From positions 4,330,001-4,394,000 of the forward strand of contig NZ_CP061947.1 of the NCBI RefSeq assembly GCF_014838715.1: a stretch of 64,000 nt of DNA, written 5' to 3'. Source of the stretch: Algoriphagus sp. Y33 (lineage in GTDB: Bacteria > Bacteroidota > Bacteroidia > Cytophagales > Cyclobacteriaceae). This document shows, piece after piece, positions 1-8,777 of this stretch (its first letter is position 1; each line of letters opens with the position of its first letter). The position numbers and the translations under genes were made by a program. Below the pieces are notes generated by a model that was not told the DNA's origin, did no database searches, and worked only from the letters and a program-made list of their open reading frames with translations.

Positions 1-181
1 ATACACTGTCCGTGAAACCGCACGAAGCAAGTCCCACAAACGTCTCCCTGTCTGTTACCAGGTTACTTTTTTTTGCCTTACATCACTTCAAAGAACTTGG
101 TGTCACACATTTGTGACCTTGGCCAAAACTGATATCTTTCGATTTTCGTTCCGTTTTTTCCCTTCCCTGCCGAAGGGAGTG
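1..181 (-). promoter_or_regulatory. Probable rRNA operon leader (gene lies left of window)
   Basis: No protein gene is visible here. On the minus strand the stretch follows strong promoters and contains GTTCTTTGA (complement of 88-96), the boxA-like antitermination element that precedes 16S rRNA in many Bacteroidota. Transcription would run leftwards out of the window. The 16S gene itself is not in the window, so the identity is inferred from the boxA-like site plus the multiple promoters upstream. Confidence 0.55.
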
Positions 182-211
182 CAAAGGTAAGAGAGATTTT
201 TTAATCTGCAA
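182..211 (-). promoter_or_regulatory. Promoter P1, Bacteroidota -33/-7 type
   Basis: On the minus strand the -7 box is TACCTTTG (complement of 182-189) and a TTG -33 element is the complement of 209-211, with 19 bases between. This matches the TTG-N19-TAnnTTTG consensus. The transcript would begin within GCACTCCC and then a short CCCTTC/GAAGGG hairpin. It is the most downstream of three similar units. Confidence 0.65.
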
Positions 212-294
212 TACGCTCCGCAAAATTTAATTTTTAAAGTTTTTTCGGAGGCTTCTCCCTCCCCGCTTTATCCCCTTCTCTGCCGAAGGGAATG

Positions 295-324
295 CAAAGG
301 TAAGTGATCATTTCTGACTTCCAA
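295..324 (-). promoter_or_regulatory. Promoter P2, tandem copy of P1
   Basis: -7 box TACCTTTG is the complement of 295-302 and the -33 TTG the complement of 322-324, again 19 bases apart. The bases after the -7 box (GCATTCCCTTCGGCAG on the minus strand) nearly repeat those after P1. It lies 113 bp upstream of P1. Confidence 0.65.
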
Positions 325-408
325 ACCCACACGCAAAATTAATTTTTTCAATGCTTCTTCAGAGCCTTTCCTCTCTTTCCCCGGCTCCGTATGCGCCGTT
401 TGGGAGTG

Positions 409-438
409 CAAATATCAACCTTTTTATCTTATCGGCAA
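409..438 (-). promoter_or_regulatory. Degenerate third promoter P3
   Basis: A third unit lies 114 bp upstream of P2: the -7-like GATATTTG is the complement of 409-416 (GA instead of TA), the TTG is the complement of 436-438 with the same 19-base spacing, and GCACTCCC follows. It may be weak or decayed. Confidence 0.4.
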
Positions 439-495
439 TAGCCTACAAAAAGAAAAACGTAAAAAAGCTGGGGGATTTTTCCAGTCCTTTAATTA

Positions 496-1005
496 TCAGG
501 ACTTTTGTTTTTTGTAAAGAGGAACCGTACTGCATGGCTCCCCATACATTATGGATTTTGCTCTGCTCTGTATCAGTGAAATTATTTTGCCATAAGCGAA
601 TAAAGGAATGGGAAAATCACTACACCCTTTGACCACAACAGGCCTATCCGTGAATGCCTCCAAGTCTATTTTTCTCAAACAATCCTCAGCAATCATCACT
701 TCAAGTTCTTTTAAATCTCCAATTGCATACCCACAGGCAATAGAATTAAGATAAGTTGCCACCAACATAAAAGCCCAATTAGGAACGATCGCATCTGCGG
801 TACAGGTAATCGCCACCCATTTGTTTTCATATTGTTTCCAATCAATTTCCTTGAGTGCTGCCCTGAAATCTTTCTCCCTCAAAATCAATTCTTGGAAGAG
901 AAAAGGTTTAATATCAAATAGTACACGTTCTTCTCTAGGATAAATCTCCTCTATATTAATCGTAACGATCGGGCTATTTGCAACTCTGTTTACTATCTCG
1001 CTCAT
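496..1005 (-). CDS. DUF2480 family protein
   Basis: A 169-residue soluble protein that reads as the DUF2480 family, a group of unknown function seen almost only in Bacteroidota; the opening MSEIVNRVANSPI and the acidic core are typical. It has no signal peptide or membrane segment, so it is probably cytoplasmic. Its start overlaps the stop of tsaB by 4 bases (ATGA), so the two are probably translationally coupled and co-transcribed with the upstream protease gene. No catalytic motif is recognised. The family call is from memory of the sequence pattern. Confidence 0.8.
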   Translation of the reverse strand: MSEIVNRVANSPIVTINIEEIYPREERVLFDIKPFLFQELILREKDFRAALKEIDWKQYENKWVAITCTADAIVPNWAFMLVATYLNSIACGYAIGDLKELEVMIAEDCLRKIDLEAFTDRPVVVKGCSDFPIPLFAYGKIISLIQSRAKSIMYGEPCSTVPLYKKQKS

Positions 1006-1691
1006 ATCAACAATGGATTCTTTTTAGACTGAAGAGCTTTAAACTCCTTCAGATAATTAGGGACAAAATAAGCCACATCGGCAAACTCTGCTCTTAGAAA
1101 TTTCTCAAAAGCCAATACCCCTATGTACTCGGCCGAGATTTTAACATCTAGGAAAACTGCATTTGGATGCGCAATTACTTCTGATACTTTCTTAACCGCA
1201 TCTCCCACAAAAAAAACGGTTCCCTTCTCTAGCAACCCCGAAAAAGATCCGGCATCGATAATTTCCGAATCAAGCTCTCTGACAGAATTCAAATCATAGT
1301 CAAATACTTCCCAGTAAATCTCCATCCGCCGGGCGTCAAGCATAGCTACTATTAATCCCTGATTTTTTATCTGCACTCTTGCTCCGTATGAAAGCGCTTT
1401 CAATGTGCTGACTGCTATCAAGGGTATATCTCCGGCATATGCCAGCCCTTTGCCAACAGAAACACCAATTCTAAGACCGGTATAAGACCCCGGGCCTTCT
1501 GAGACTGCGACTGCATTGATTTGATTAATCGTGAGACTGCATTCCTCCAGAAGAGACTGGATCATCCCCATCAGTTTCTCTGAGTGAGCCCCCGGAACAT
1601 CTAAAGATTTCTTTCCCAGCAATACTCCTTTTTGGTGAACTGCAATGGAACAAACCGGTGTAGAGGTCTCCAGCGAGAGAATAACTGCCAT
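1002..1691 (-). CDS. tsaB: tRNA threonylcarbamoyladenosine biosynthesis protein TsaB
   Basis: TsaB is the non-catalytic ASKHA-fold partner of TsaD in the complex that transfers threonylcarbamoyl to A37 of ANN-decoding tRNAs in the cytoplasm. The 229-residue length fits. The N-terminal phosphate loop-like MAVILSLETSTPVCSIAV and the family motif GPGSYTGLRIG (residues 66-76) are both present. The gene lies 5 bases after the S41 protease stop and overlaps the DUF2480 gene by 4 bases, so all three are probably one transcript. No TsaD or TsaE lies nearby, which is common. Confidence 0.93.
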   Translation of the reverse strand: MAVILSLETSTPVCSIAVHQKGVLLGKKSLDVPGAHSEKLMGMIQSLLEECSLTINQINAVAVSEGPGSYTGLRIGVSVGKGLAYAGDIPLIAVSTLKALSYGARVQIKNQGLIVAMLDARRMEIYWEVFDYDLNSVRELDSEIIDAGSFSGLLEKGTVFFVGDAVKKVSEVIAHPNAVFLDVKISAEYIGVLAFEKFLRAEFADVAYFVPNYLKEFKALQSKKNPLLI

Positions 1692-1696
1692 AATCC

Positions 1697-3358
1697 TTAT
1701 TTAGATGAGGCTGTCAGTGCCTTCTTTATCTTATCCGGTTTCTGCAAATACTCTTTGGCTAGAATTACATCCTCATCATCGTCCAAGCCAGACTGAATCA
1801 TTCCTTCTTGGAAATAATATCTGGATACAATCTCCTGAGAGAGTATGCCTTTGATTTCCTCCTTATTGGTAACCAAATCCTGTTCCTTACTATGATTCAC
1901 TCTTTTTTCAAGTGCATCGATCTGAGCCTTGATCTCCTCATAATATTCCACCTTCTCTGCATTTTTACGCATATCCTCCAAAGACTTCTCCAAGTAGGTA
2001 GTATAATCGTATTCTTTTCCTTCCAACCATTCCACAAACTCATCATATTCCGCATCCGAAACGGCAAAGCTAGATGGAGCTGCAATCTCAGGATGCTTAT
2101 AGAAATATTCAGTGGCAAAATCAAATACATGATTTCGTGCTACCAGACTATACGAAATTGGGGCATAATTTTTTTGTTCTACCTCTTCATCAGGCTCGAT
2201 CCCGGCACCATCCAATACGGCCCTGCCATTTTTTGTCCGAAATACTTTTCTCAACGAATCAGGAACCGTCACTAATTTATGATTTTCCCTACTTTCCAAA
2301 TAATCAATTGCCTGGATGCAACGCCCGCTTGGAATATAATATTTGGCCGTCGTCACCTTCATCTGTGCATTATACGTCAGCGGCACAGTAGTCTGCACCA
2401 ACCCTTTTCCAAATGACTTTCTTCCGATCAAAACCGCCCTATCATAATCCTGTAAAGCACCGGCCACGATTTCCGAAGCAGAGGCACTATGCTCATTAAG
2501 CAATACAACCATAGGAATATCTTTGTCAACCGGTGTCTTGCTAGTCTTATACGTATAGTTTACGTTTTGGAGTTTGCCAATAGTCTTTACTACTTCCCTT
2601 CCTTTAGGTATGAAAAGATTAACTATTTCTACAGCTTCATTAACAAGTCCGCCGGGATTGTCTCTCACATCCAACACCAATCTGTCAATCCCCTGACTCT
2701 TTAAGTCCACCAATGCATTTCTGACCTCGGTGGAAGCATTTGTCGTGAATTCAGCAAGTTTAATATATCCTGTATGCTCATCAAGTTTACCATAATAGGG
2801 TACATTTTTGATGGCTATTTTCTTTCTAATCACATCGAATTCCAGTGTATCCATATTCCTTTTCACCTGTAAGTGAACAGGGGTATTTGCGGGACCTTTG
2901 AGTAGTGCAGATACATCTGCAGTTCCTAAGCCAGTAACGTCGGTTGTGTCTATTTTCAAAATGTAGTCTGCAATCTTCAAACCTACAATCTGAGCGGGGA
3001 AGCCAGTGTACGGCATAATAACCATGCTTCCCTCACCTCGATTCCCAATCAATGCGCCAATGCCTGCATATTCTCCCGTGGTCATCATCCGATAATCATC
3101 CGAGTCTTCCTCAGGAATATAGGTAGTGTAGGGATCTAACTCCTCCAGCATAGCATTGATGCCTATAGAAACCAATTCATCCGGATTTATATCATCTACA
3201 TAATAGGAATCCAACTCTCTGATCAGTGTAGCGAAAATGTCAATATTCTTGGCTATGGCAAATAGCTTGTCATTTTTAGCATTGAAAGCAAAAAATCCTG
3301 TGAGCACAAATGCTCCTAAAACAATAATAAGGAGGGATTTTTTCAATGATTTATTCAT
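1697..3358 (-). CDS. S41 family C-terminal processing peptidase (CtpA-like)
   Basis: A periplasmic or membrane-anchored serine protease of the Tsp/CtpA type, which trims or degrades proteins from exposed C-termini. The start is set at MNKSLKK (553 residues), which gives an uncleaved or cleaved N-terminal hydrophobic segment at about residues 6-25; the reading frame stays open 14 codons upstream, but that part is repeat sequence. A PDZ domain spans roughly residues 95-170, the catalytic serine sits in SASASE (about 291-296) and the general-base lysine in SFGKG (about 318). A long C-terminal extension rich in charged helices follows, as in other Bacteroidota S41 enzymes. It heads the S41-tsaB-DUF2480 operon. 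Confidence 0.9.
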   Translation of the reverse strand: MNKSLKKSLLIIVLGAFVLTGFFAFNAKNDKLFAIAKNIDIFATLIRELDSYYVDDINPDELVSIGINAMLEELDPYTTYIPEEDSDDYRMMTTGEYAGIGALIGNRGEGSMVIMPYTGFPAQIVGLKIADYILKIDTTDVTGLGTADVSALLKGPANTPVHLQVKRNMDTLEFDVIRKKIAIKNVPYYGKLDEHTGYIKLAEFTTNASTEVRNALVDLKSQGIDRLVLDVRDNPGGLVNEAVEIVNLFIPKGREVVKTIGKLQNVNYTYKTSKTPVDKDIPMVVLLNEHSASASEIVAGALQDYDRAVLIGRKSFGKGLVQTTVPLTYNAQMKVTTAKYYIPSGRCIQAIDYLESRENHKLVTVPDSLRKVFRTKNGRAVLDGAGIEPDEEVEQKNYAPISYSLVARNHVFDFATEYFYKHPEIAAPSSFAVSDAEYDEFVEWLEGKEYDYTTYLEKSLEDMRKNAEKVEYYEEIKAQIDALEKRVNHSKEQDLVTNKEEIKGILSQEIVSRYYFQEGMIQSGLDDDEDVILAKEYLQKPDKIKKALTASSK

Positions 3359-3450
3359 ATGATTATAATTGTTTTTCGATGGCCATATGGAATCTCGCAT
3401 AACGGATAATCATTCCTCTGTGTGACGTTCTTGGTCATGCTCGATTTCAT
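3356..3450 (-). repeat. Dispersed leader repeat, copy a, ending at the S41 start codon
   Basis: Read on the minus strand it has the shared blocks ATGAAATCGAG, CGTCACACA, GGAATGATTATC, ATGCGAGATTCCAT and AACAATTATAATCATATG, the last including the protease start codon. The same blocks in the same order recur at 20251-20314 and partly at 53123-53295 and 3478-3540. It also contains a 31-codon frame beginning MKSSMTKN whose TGA overlaps the protease ATG. Confidence 0.7.
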
Positions 3451-3477
3451 GGGTTTAAAATTTTATTTCAAAGGTGA

Positions 3478-3540
3478 CATGGAATCTCGCACCAAATATT
3501 TATTCCAGTGGATGACAATCTTCATCGTGCTCGATTTCAT
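3478..3540 (-). repeat. Dispersed leader repeat, copy d, partly inside rnpA
   Basis: A tandem, more diverged copy of the neighbouring repeat: it shares ATGAAATCGAGCA, GTCA, GGAAT and TGCGAGATTCCAT in the same order but lacks the GATTATC core. Its left part encodes the last residues of RnpA (HHEIEHDEDCHPLE), so the rnpA 3' end has been formed or replaced by repeat sequence. Confidence 0.55.
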
Positions 3541-3919
3541 GGTGTTTTTGATTTTCGCTTATAATACCAGCCAATTTTTTTAAAGCCAAAGTAAGTTTGG
3601 CCTGAATTACTGAGAATTCCATAAGCTCTGAACTTACATATATCAAGCCAATAGACATAGTACAGGGTGGGATCAAAGATTTGTTTAGCCTATAAGCCTC
3701 TCTCATCCTTCTTTTAACAAAATTACGACCTACCGCCCTTTTGATTTTCTTCTTCGAAACGGAGAAAAGTACCTGTGGGGTTCCATTTCTCTGTTCCTTA
3801 TTAACAAAAAATTGGACTTTAAATGGGTATAAAAAAAAAGAGGAACCTTCGTTAAAAAGTTCCTTGATAAGCTTGTCGGCATGAAGCCTATCGCTTTTTG
3901 GGAGTCTATAATTCATCAC
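3500..3919 (-). CDS. rnpA: Ribonuclease P protein component
   Basis: The small basic protein subunit of RNase P, which helps the catalytic RNA remove 5' leaders from pre-tRNA. The family RNR region is clear: FSVSKKKIKRAVGRNFVKRR (about residues 52-71), followed by MREAYR. The length of 139 is slightly long for the family because of an acidic, histidine-rich C-terminal tail encoded in a dispersed repeat copy. It lies 45 bases after rpmH in the classic rpmH-rnpA order and should share its promoter. Either of two adjacent ATGs could be the start. Confidence 0.93.
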   Translation of the reverse strand: MMNYRLPKSDRLHADKLIKELFNEGSSFFLYPFKVQFFVNKEQRNGTPQVLFSVSKKKIKRAVGRNFVKRRMREAYRLNKSLIPPCTMSIGLIYVSSELMEFSVIQAKLTLALKKLAGIISENQKHHEIEHDEDCHPLE

Positions 3920-3964
3920 AAGGACTAAAATCGTACGTGAACATACGAAAATCAGTGCAAAGAA

Positions 3965-4123
3965 TTACTTCTTCAAAGTCTTTTCAGAAGAAACACTCAA
4001 TTTGTGTCTTCCTTTTGCTCTTCTGGCTTTCAGTACTCTCCTACCGTTAGCAGAAGACATTCTTTCTCTAAAGCCGTGTTTGTTTTTTCTTTTTCTACGA
4101 GAAGGTTGAAATGTTCTTTTCAT
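3965..4123 (-). CDS. rpmH: 50S ribosomal protein L34
   Basis: A 52-residue, very basic protein: it opens [20 protein letters not shown] and continues with the family sequence [21 protein letters not shown]34 is a small, late-assembling protein of the large ribosomal subunit. It lies directly upstream of rnpA as in most bacteria. The promoter at 4192-4221 gives a leader of about 65 bases. dnaA and oriC, often near rpmH in other bacteria, are not seen here. Confidence 0.97.
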   Translation of the reverse strand: MKRTFQPSRRKRKNKHGFRERMSSANGRRVLKARRAKGRHKLSVSSEKTLKK

Positions 4124-4191
4124 GATCGAATATCTTTATCTAATTGCTTTCTGATTCTTTATTCCTTGGGAATCACCCCCAAAAAGGACTG

Positions 4192-4221
4192 CAAAGATAA
4201 GTACCATTTCTTTAAATACAA
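4192..4221 (-). promoter_or_regulatory. rpmH-rnpA promoter
   Basis: The minus strand reads TATCTTTG as -7 box (complement of 4192-4199) and a TTG -33 element (complement of 4219-4221), 19 bases apart. This is a good match to the Bacteroidota housekeeping consensus and is placed correctly for rpmH. Confidence 0.65.
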
Positions 4222-4262
4222 ACAAGGCAAAAAACATTTGCTTAAATTCAATCAATTCCCCA

Positions 4263-5909
4263 ATGATCAGCTATTACATAGAATCCCACAACCCTCTTTC
4301 TCAATACATCCAAATCGCCCTTCACATTCCAGTAAGGCATCTTTCGCCGGTACGGCTTCAACTTCCGGCCTGGCGTGCAGGACGTTATCAGCTGACAAAT
4401 TACGCACAAAATATCCGAAGTCTTAGCGTTTTAACCCCGATAGGAAAGCAAGTCCCTGCTTCAAAACTCACCAAAGACCTGTGGGAATTCATCCCCGATC
4501 ATGTGGGCGAGTACCAAGTATGCTATGAATATCACTGTGCCAGGATGGACGCTGGTTCTTGCTGGGTGGATGACGAGCAGATTTACCTAAACTTTGTCAA
4601 TTGCTGTTTTGATGTTGAAGGGCAGTCTGAAGAGAAAATACAGGTTAATGTAACCTTTCCCGCGCATTTTCAATCTTGCACCACACTTCTATCCGAAAAC
4701 AGTAAACTATTTGCCTCCTCCTTCCAACAATTGGCTGACAGCAGCTTCCTTGCTTCACAAAACTTGACCCATGAGGCTTTTAAAATCAATGACGTCAACT
4801 TTCACCTCTGGTTTCACGGAAAGGTACTTTTCGACTTGACTGAATTTAAAAACAACATTCAGCTGTTTGCAGGAAAGCAAATCGAAGCCTTCGGAGAATT
4901 CCCTGTGGATGAATATCATTTCATTTATCAACTCCTACCCTATCCGCACTACCACGGCGTGGAACATCAGCGGGGAACTGTGGTCACCTTTGGACCTGCT
5001 GAAAACCTAACGAAACGACAGCACATGAATGAACTCATGGGTGTAAGTTGCCACGAGCTCTATCATGCCTGGAATGTCTGCCGGATCAGACCTAAGGAAA
5101 TTGCACCTTACAACTTTGCCAATGAGGCTTACCACCAAGCAGGATGGGTGGCAGAGGGAATCACAACCTATATGGGCGATGTCTTTCTATTGAAATCAGG
5201 TTATTTTACACTAAAAGAATATTGTGAAACTTTTGAAAAAGTTCTGAACAGAGAATCTCTAAACTTTGGCTGGCGCAACCAATCTATCTTAGAATCCAGC
5301 TTTGATCTTTGGATAGATGGGTATGTAGCTGGAATACCCGACAAAAAAGTGAGTATTTACACCCATGGTGCATTGATTGCTTTTTGTTTGGACGCTATGC
5401 TTCTGGATGAAAATTCTTCCCTTCATCACGTGATGAAGATCCTCTGGAAACGATTCGGCAAACCACAAATTGGGTACTCTATGGAGGAAGTATGGGAAGC
5501 AATACTTTCACAGACCGATCACCCTATTTATTTCAATCAATTCTACGAAGATCATATCGCAGGCAAAGAAGATATTTTTCCTGTCGTAGAAAAGTATTTT
5601 AATTCACTGGGTTTTGAGCTGCAAACCAATGCCGGAGAAGACTGTTTAGCTTCGGGTTTTGGAATTATCAAGGGTGAAGACGGCAAAGTCAGCAAAATCC
5701 ATCCCTCAAGCGATGCTTATAAAAAACTAATGGTGGGAGATCTAATAAACTCACAAAATCTTGACAATAAAATACTTAAGATATCCGTAAATCGATATGG
5801 GAGAAATCTCGATATGGAATTACGCACTACAGACAAGCTTCTTTTCCAAAACCATGTCCTAGTAGACAAAAAAAATAATCCCAAGAGAGATACATGGATC
5901 AATGGCTAA
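4263..5909 (+). CDS. M61 family metallopeptidase
   Basis: A zinc aminopeptidase-like protein of family M61 (glycyl aminopeptidase type). The gluzincin zinc site is HELYH (residues 264-268) within CHELYHAWNVCRIRP, with the third ligand Glu298 in GWVAEGITTYMGD. An N-terminal beta-rich domain occupies residues 1-170 and a weak PDZ-like C-terminal region about 440-540. No signal peptide is visible, so a cytoplasmic location is likely, although many relatives are exported. It is transcribed divergently from rpmH across a 139-base gap. Specific substrates are unknown. Confidence 0.88.
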   Translation: MISYYIESHNPLSQYIQIALHIPVRHLSPVRLQLPAWRAGRYQLTNYAQNIRSLSVLTPIGKQVPASKLTKDLWEFIPDHVGEYQVCYEYHCARMDAGSCWVDDEQIYLNFVNCCFDVEGQSEEKIQVNVTFPAHFQSCTTLLSENSKLFASSFQQLADSSFLASQNLTHEAFKINDVNFHLWFHGKVLFDLTEFKNNIQLFAGKQIEAFGEFPVDEYHFIYQLLPYPHYHGVEHQRGTVVTFGPAENLTKRQHMNELMGVSCHELYHAWNVCRIRPKEIAPYNFANEAYHQAGWVAEGITTYMGDVFLLKSGYFTLKEYCETFEKVLNRESLNFGWRNQSILESSFDLWIDGYVAGIPDKKVSIYTHGALIAFCLDAMLLDENSSLHHVMKILWKRFGKPQIGYSMEEVWEAILSQTDHPIYFNQFYEDHIAGKEDIFPVVEKYFNSLGFELQTNAGEDCLASGFGIIKGEDGKVSKIHPSSDAYKKLMVGDLINSQNLDNKILKISVNRYGRNLDMELRTTDKLLFQNHVLVDKKNNPKRDTWING

Positions 5910-5913
5910 TGCA

Positions 5914-5945
5914 AAAAGGCTGCCCTCACAGACAGCCCTTTAACT
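5914..5945. terminator. Bidirectional terminator hairpin
   Basis: GGCTG (5918-5922) pairs with CAGCC (5933-5937), flanked by an A run on the left and T residues on the right. It lies between the convergent M61 gene and the LolA-like gene and could serve both. Confidence 0.55.
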
Positions 5946-5969
5946 TTAAATCTTTCACATTAGACTCTT

Positions 5970-6695
5970 CTAATTAAATAAAGTATCATCCAAATCCTGA
6001 TTGAATAAAATGGAAATCACCCTTGCTTCCATTGGCATCGGCATCATACTGTTTGTAATACTCATCGCCATTGGCATCATAAGACCATCCACTTCCTGAT
6101 AGTCCTTATAGATAACTGTTCCAATTTCCGTTGACTCCGTCTGCAGCTTCAATCCGGTAGCTACGCTGTAATATTCCGTAGTATTACCTTCTCCGCCTAT
6201 TTCAAATATAAGCTTGTGGGCTTGCTCTCCTTCTATTTCAGCAGTTCCACCATAGGTCACGTTGATTCCCAATTCATCCAGATACAACTCGCGGAAAGCG
6301 TAAACCTGATTCCGTACAGCTTCTACCTGCTCTTCCGTGAAAACCTGCTCCTGGCCCATCGCGGTCACTTTACCGACACCATCTTTCAATACAGTCTTTG
6401 ACAATACATTGCCGTCCATTTCTGTCAAGTTCAGTAAACGCTGGTTTTCACGGTCTACCACGCTGGAAATATCCAGCATCATCCCCTGAATCTCAGCCTG
6501 CATTTTCATTTCCATATTACGAACTGCCTTCATATTGGCCTCGCCACCAGTCGCTTTGACATAACTATCTATCACTTCTTTGACTGAATTGTCAACCTTG
6601 ACTATCGATAGACTTTCTTTTTCCTCCATGCCCGCTTTTGTGGCCACCGGTAATGCCAAAAGCGCAAGAGCGAATATTAAAATACTTTTCTTCAT
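5970..6695 (-). CDS. Periplasmic LolA-like lipoprotein-localisation-fold protein
   Basis: A 241-residue exported protein with a Sec signal peptide (about residues 1-21, MKKSILIFALALLALPVATKA). The rest resembles outer-membrane lipoprotein-sorting/LolA-like half-barrel proteins, with the phrase SYVKATGGEANMKAVRNMEM typical of them. It is clearly paralogous to the C-terminal domain of the neighbouring upstream M16 protein: both have IDxYxxAxGG, YYSVxxGLK, YxDYQExxGxxxPM and end in DxxxFN. It lies 6 bases after that gene, so it is in the same operon. Function is inferred only as envelope binding or chaperoning. Confidence 0.6.
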   Translation of the reverse strand: MKKSILIFALALLALPVATKAGMEEKESLSIVKVDNSVKEVIDSYVKATGGEANMKAVRNMEMKMQAEIQGMMLDISSVVDRENQRLLNLTEMDGNVLSKTVLKDGVGKVTAMGQEQVFTEEQVEAVRNQVYAFRELYLDELGINVTYGGTAEIEGEQAHKLIFEIGGEGNTTEYYSVATGLKLQTESTEIGTVIYKDYQEVDGLMMPMAMSITNSMMPMPMEARVISILFNQDLDDTLFN

Positions 6696-6701
6696 AATTA
6701 G

Positions 6702-8750
6702 TTAGTTGAAATCCTCTTCGTTTAATTCCGGATTTAATTCCAAACCGGTCACTTTTGCCTCCAAAGGAACTGGAATCATCGCCGACTTGATTGTCTGTGT
6801 CATTGGAATCAAAACCCCGTTTTTCTCCTGGTAGTCACTATAAAATGTATCTCCTGATACAGGATTTTCATTTTTGATCTTTAGTCCTGATTCTACTGAG
6901 TAATAGTTATTCACTGATGAACCCAATGGGGTAGCTACAATTATTTTATAGGCAGGAGTTCCTTCCACATCTTTGATTCCGTCAAGTGTCAGCGTATAAC
7001 CCATGGTCTGGTAATGCAACTCAGGCAAAAAGTAGGTGCTCAGTTTTGCAGCATCCACTTGTTCGTCTGTCATTGCCATGGATTGTCCTTGAACACTTGC
7101 GGATCCCTTACCATCTTTGACTACCGATGTCTGCATGACATTTCCTCCGACCAATGTTTTCTGGGCAAACCGCATGTTGGCATCATCATGGATCAATTCA
7201 ATTGTCAGCTGCGTACCCATCACTTCTGCCTGCATTTCCAGTTTGGCTGATTTGATGGAAGTGGCTTTATCCAGCCCGCCGATGGCGGCAATGTAGTTAT
7301 CAATCACTTTGGCAGAAGTCATGTCTGCATCTACAGCTGCCATTTCTTTGGCAGGAAAGCCCATATTGTCATATAGCGTAACCTCTCCAAACTGTGCCAA
7401 TTTATCCTTGATCTCAGTGCCATTTCCTACAGCTGTGATGAAAAGCTTATTAGGATCAATGAGTTTTTTGGCAGTCTCGTTGATGTCCGCTACAGTCAGC
7501 GCATTCATTTTTTGCAAATAGGTCTCGTAGTAATCTTTTGGAAGACCGTATCTCTCGATATTCAATGCGAAATTCGCAATAGTAGAAGGGCTCTCCAGAG
7601 ATCTTCCAAATGATCCAGCAAGGTTGGATTTCGCTTTTTCCAGCTCTTCTTCCGTTACTCCTTCATCCACCAATCGGTTGATTTCATAAATGAATTCTAC
7701 AATGGCAGAATCAGTCACCTCAGTACGGACTGAGGCATTTGCAGAAAATTGTCCAATAAGCTTATCCGCAGAGAAAGAAGAATACGCACCATAAGTGTAG
7801 CCTTTATCTTCACGAAGATTCATAAAAAGTCTGGAAGAGGAGCCGCCTCCAAAGATCTGATTTAAAACTCTGCTTGAAATATAATCCTCATCACCGAGTG
7901 TAAGATCTATCGGCTGGGCGATATCAATCACGGTTTGGACAGACGAGCTGCGATCAACCAGTCCCACCATTTTTTTGCTTGGAGGCGCGGGAGCATCATA
8001 AGTGAATTTAGGTACATCTCCCCGTTCCCATTCGCTAAAATATTTCTTCACCACTTCCTCCGCTTCTGATTTACTCATGTCACCCACGATAGCCAAGTAA
8101 GCAATATTTGGTTTAAAGAAGGTAGTATAATAGTCTTTCACATCCTCCACGGTAACTTTACTAAGGGAAGTCTCTGTTTCCACTTCGCCGTATGGATGAT
8201 CCTTACCATAAACCATAGCGCTGCTTAGCCTGCCGGAGATGGCATTTGGCTCATCCTTGCTTGTAGCCAAGGCTGTGAGTGACTGCTTTTTCAATTTCTC
8301 CAATTCTTCTTCAGGAAAAATAGGATTATAAAGCACATCAACCATCAAATCGAGGATTTTCTCCTGATGCTTTTTCAAAGAAGATGCCGAAACAGTCGTA
8401 GAAGACACTCCCAGATTCGCTCCTATAAAATCTATCTCCTCATCAATTTGATCTTTGGTTCGACTTGTAGTTCCTGCCTTCATCATCTGGCCTACAAAGC
8501 CTGTCAATCCTGCCTTATCTCCTTCAAACAATGGATCTCTTTCCAGCACCAACGTGAATGATACGCGTGGAAGTTTATCATTCTCTACCACAAATACTTT
8601 CAGTCCATTGTCAAGGGTAAAAGTCTCTGCCTCACCAATTTTTATTATAGGCGCAGGCCCCGCTTTTGGAAACTGGCTTCTGTCCACCTGAGCAAAGCTC
8701 ACGACAGACACCAAAAGGCTCAATACAAAGGATATTGTTATTTTCTTCAT
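6702..8750 (-). CDS. Inactive-type M16 peptidase fused to a LolA-like domain
   Basis: An exported 682-residue protein with a signal peptide (MKKITISFVLSLLVSVVSFA) and two M16 half-domains, about residues 40-220 and 225-450. The zinc motif HxxEH is missing: the equivalent place reads GLTGFVGQMMKAGT. The R/Y motif of inactive M16 subunits is present as SSRLFMNLREDKGYTYGAYS. A LolA-like domain follows from about 480 to the end. The start is set at MKK, since the frame 9 codons upstream gives no signal peptide. It is coupled with the active M16 gene upstream, so the two probably form a heterodimeric periplasmic protease. Confidence 0.88.
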   Translation of the reverse strand: MKKITISFVLSLLVSVVSFAQVDRSQFPKAGPAPIIKIGEAETFTLDNGLKVFVVENDKLPRVSFTLVLERDPLFEGDKAGLTGFVGQMMKAGTTSRTKDQIDEEIDFIGANLGVSSTTVSASSLKKHQEKILDLMVDVLYNPIFPEEELEKLKKQSLTALATSKDEPNAISGRLSSAMVYGKDHPYGEVETETSLSKVTVEDVKDYYTTFFKPNIAYLAIVGDMSKSEAEEVVKKYFSEWERGDVPKFTYDAPAPPSKKMVGLVDRSSSVQTVIDIAQPIDLTLGDEDYISSRVLNQIFGGGSSSRLFMNLREDKGYTYGAYSSFSADKLIGQFSANASVRTEVTDSAIVEFIYEINRLVDEGVTEEELEKAKSNLAGSFGRSLESPSTIANFALNIERYGLPKDYYETYLQKMNALTVADINETAKKLIDPNKLFITAVGNGTEIKDKLAQFGEVTLYDNMGFPAKEMAAVDADMTSAKVIDNYIAAIGGLDKATSIKSAKLEMQAEVMGTQLTIELIHDDANMRFAQKTLVGGNVMQTSVVKDGKGSASVQGQSMAMTDEQVDAAKLSTYFLPELHYQTMGYTLTLDGIKDVEGTPAYKIIVATPLGSSVNNYYSVESGLKIKNENPVSGDTFYSDYQEKNGVLIPMTQTIKSAMIPVPLEAKVTGLELNPELNEEDFN

Positions 8751-8777
8751 GTCATTTCGATTGTTTAGGTGAGTCAT

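Noticed and set aside
351..632. Plus-strand 93-codon frame
   Set aside because: It runs across the tandem promoters and the end of the DUF2480 gene on the other strand; no family likeness.
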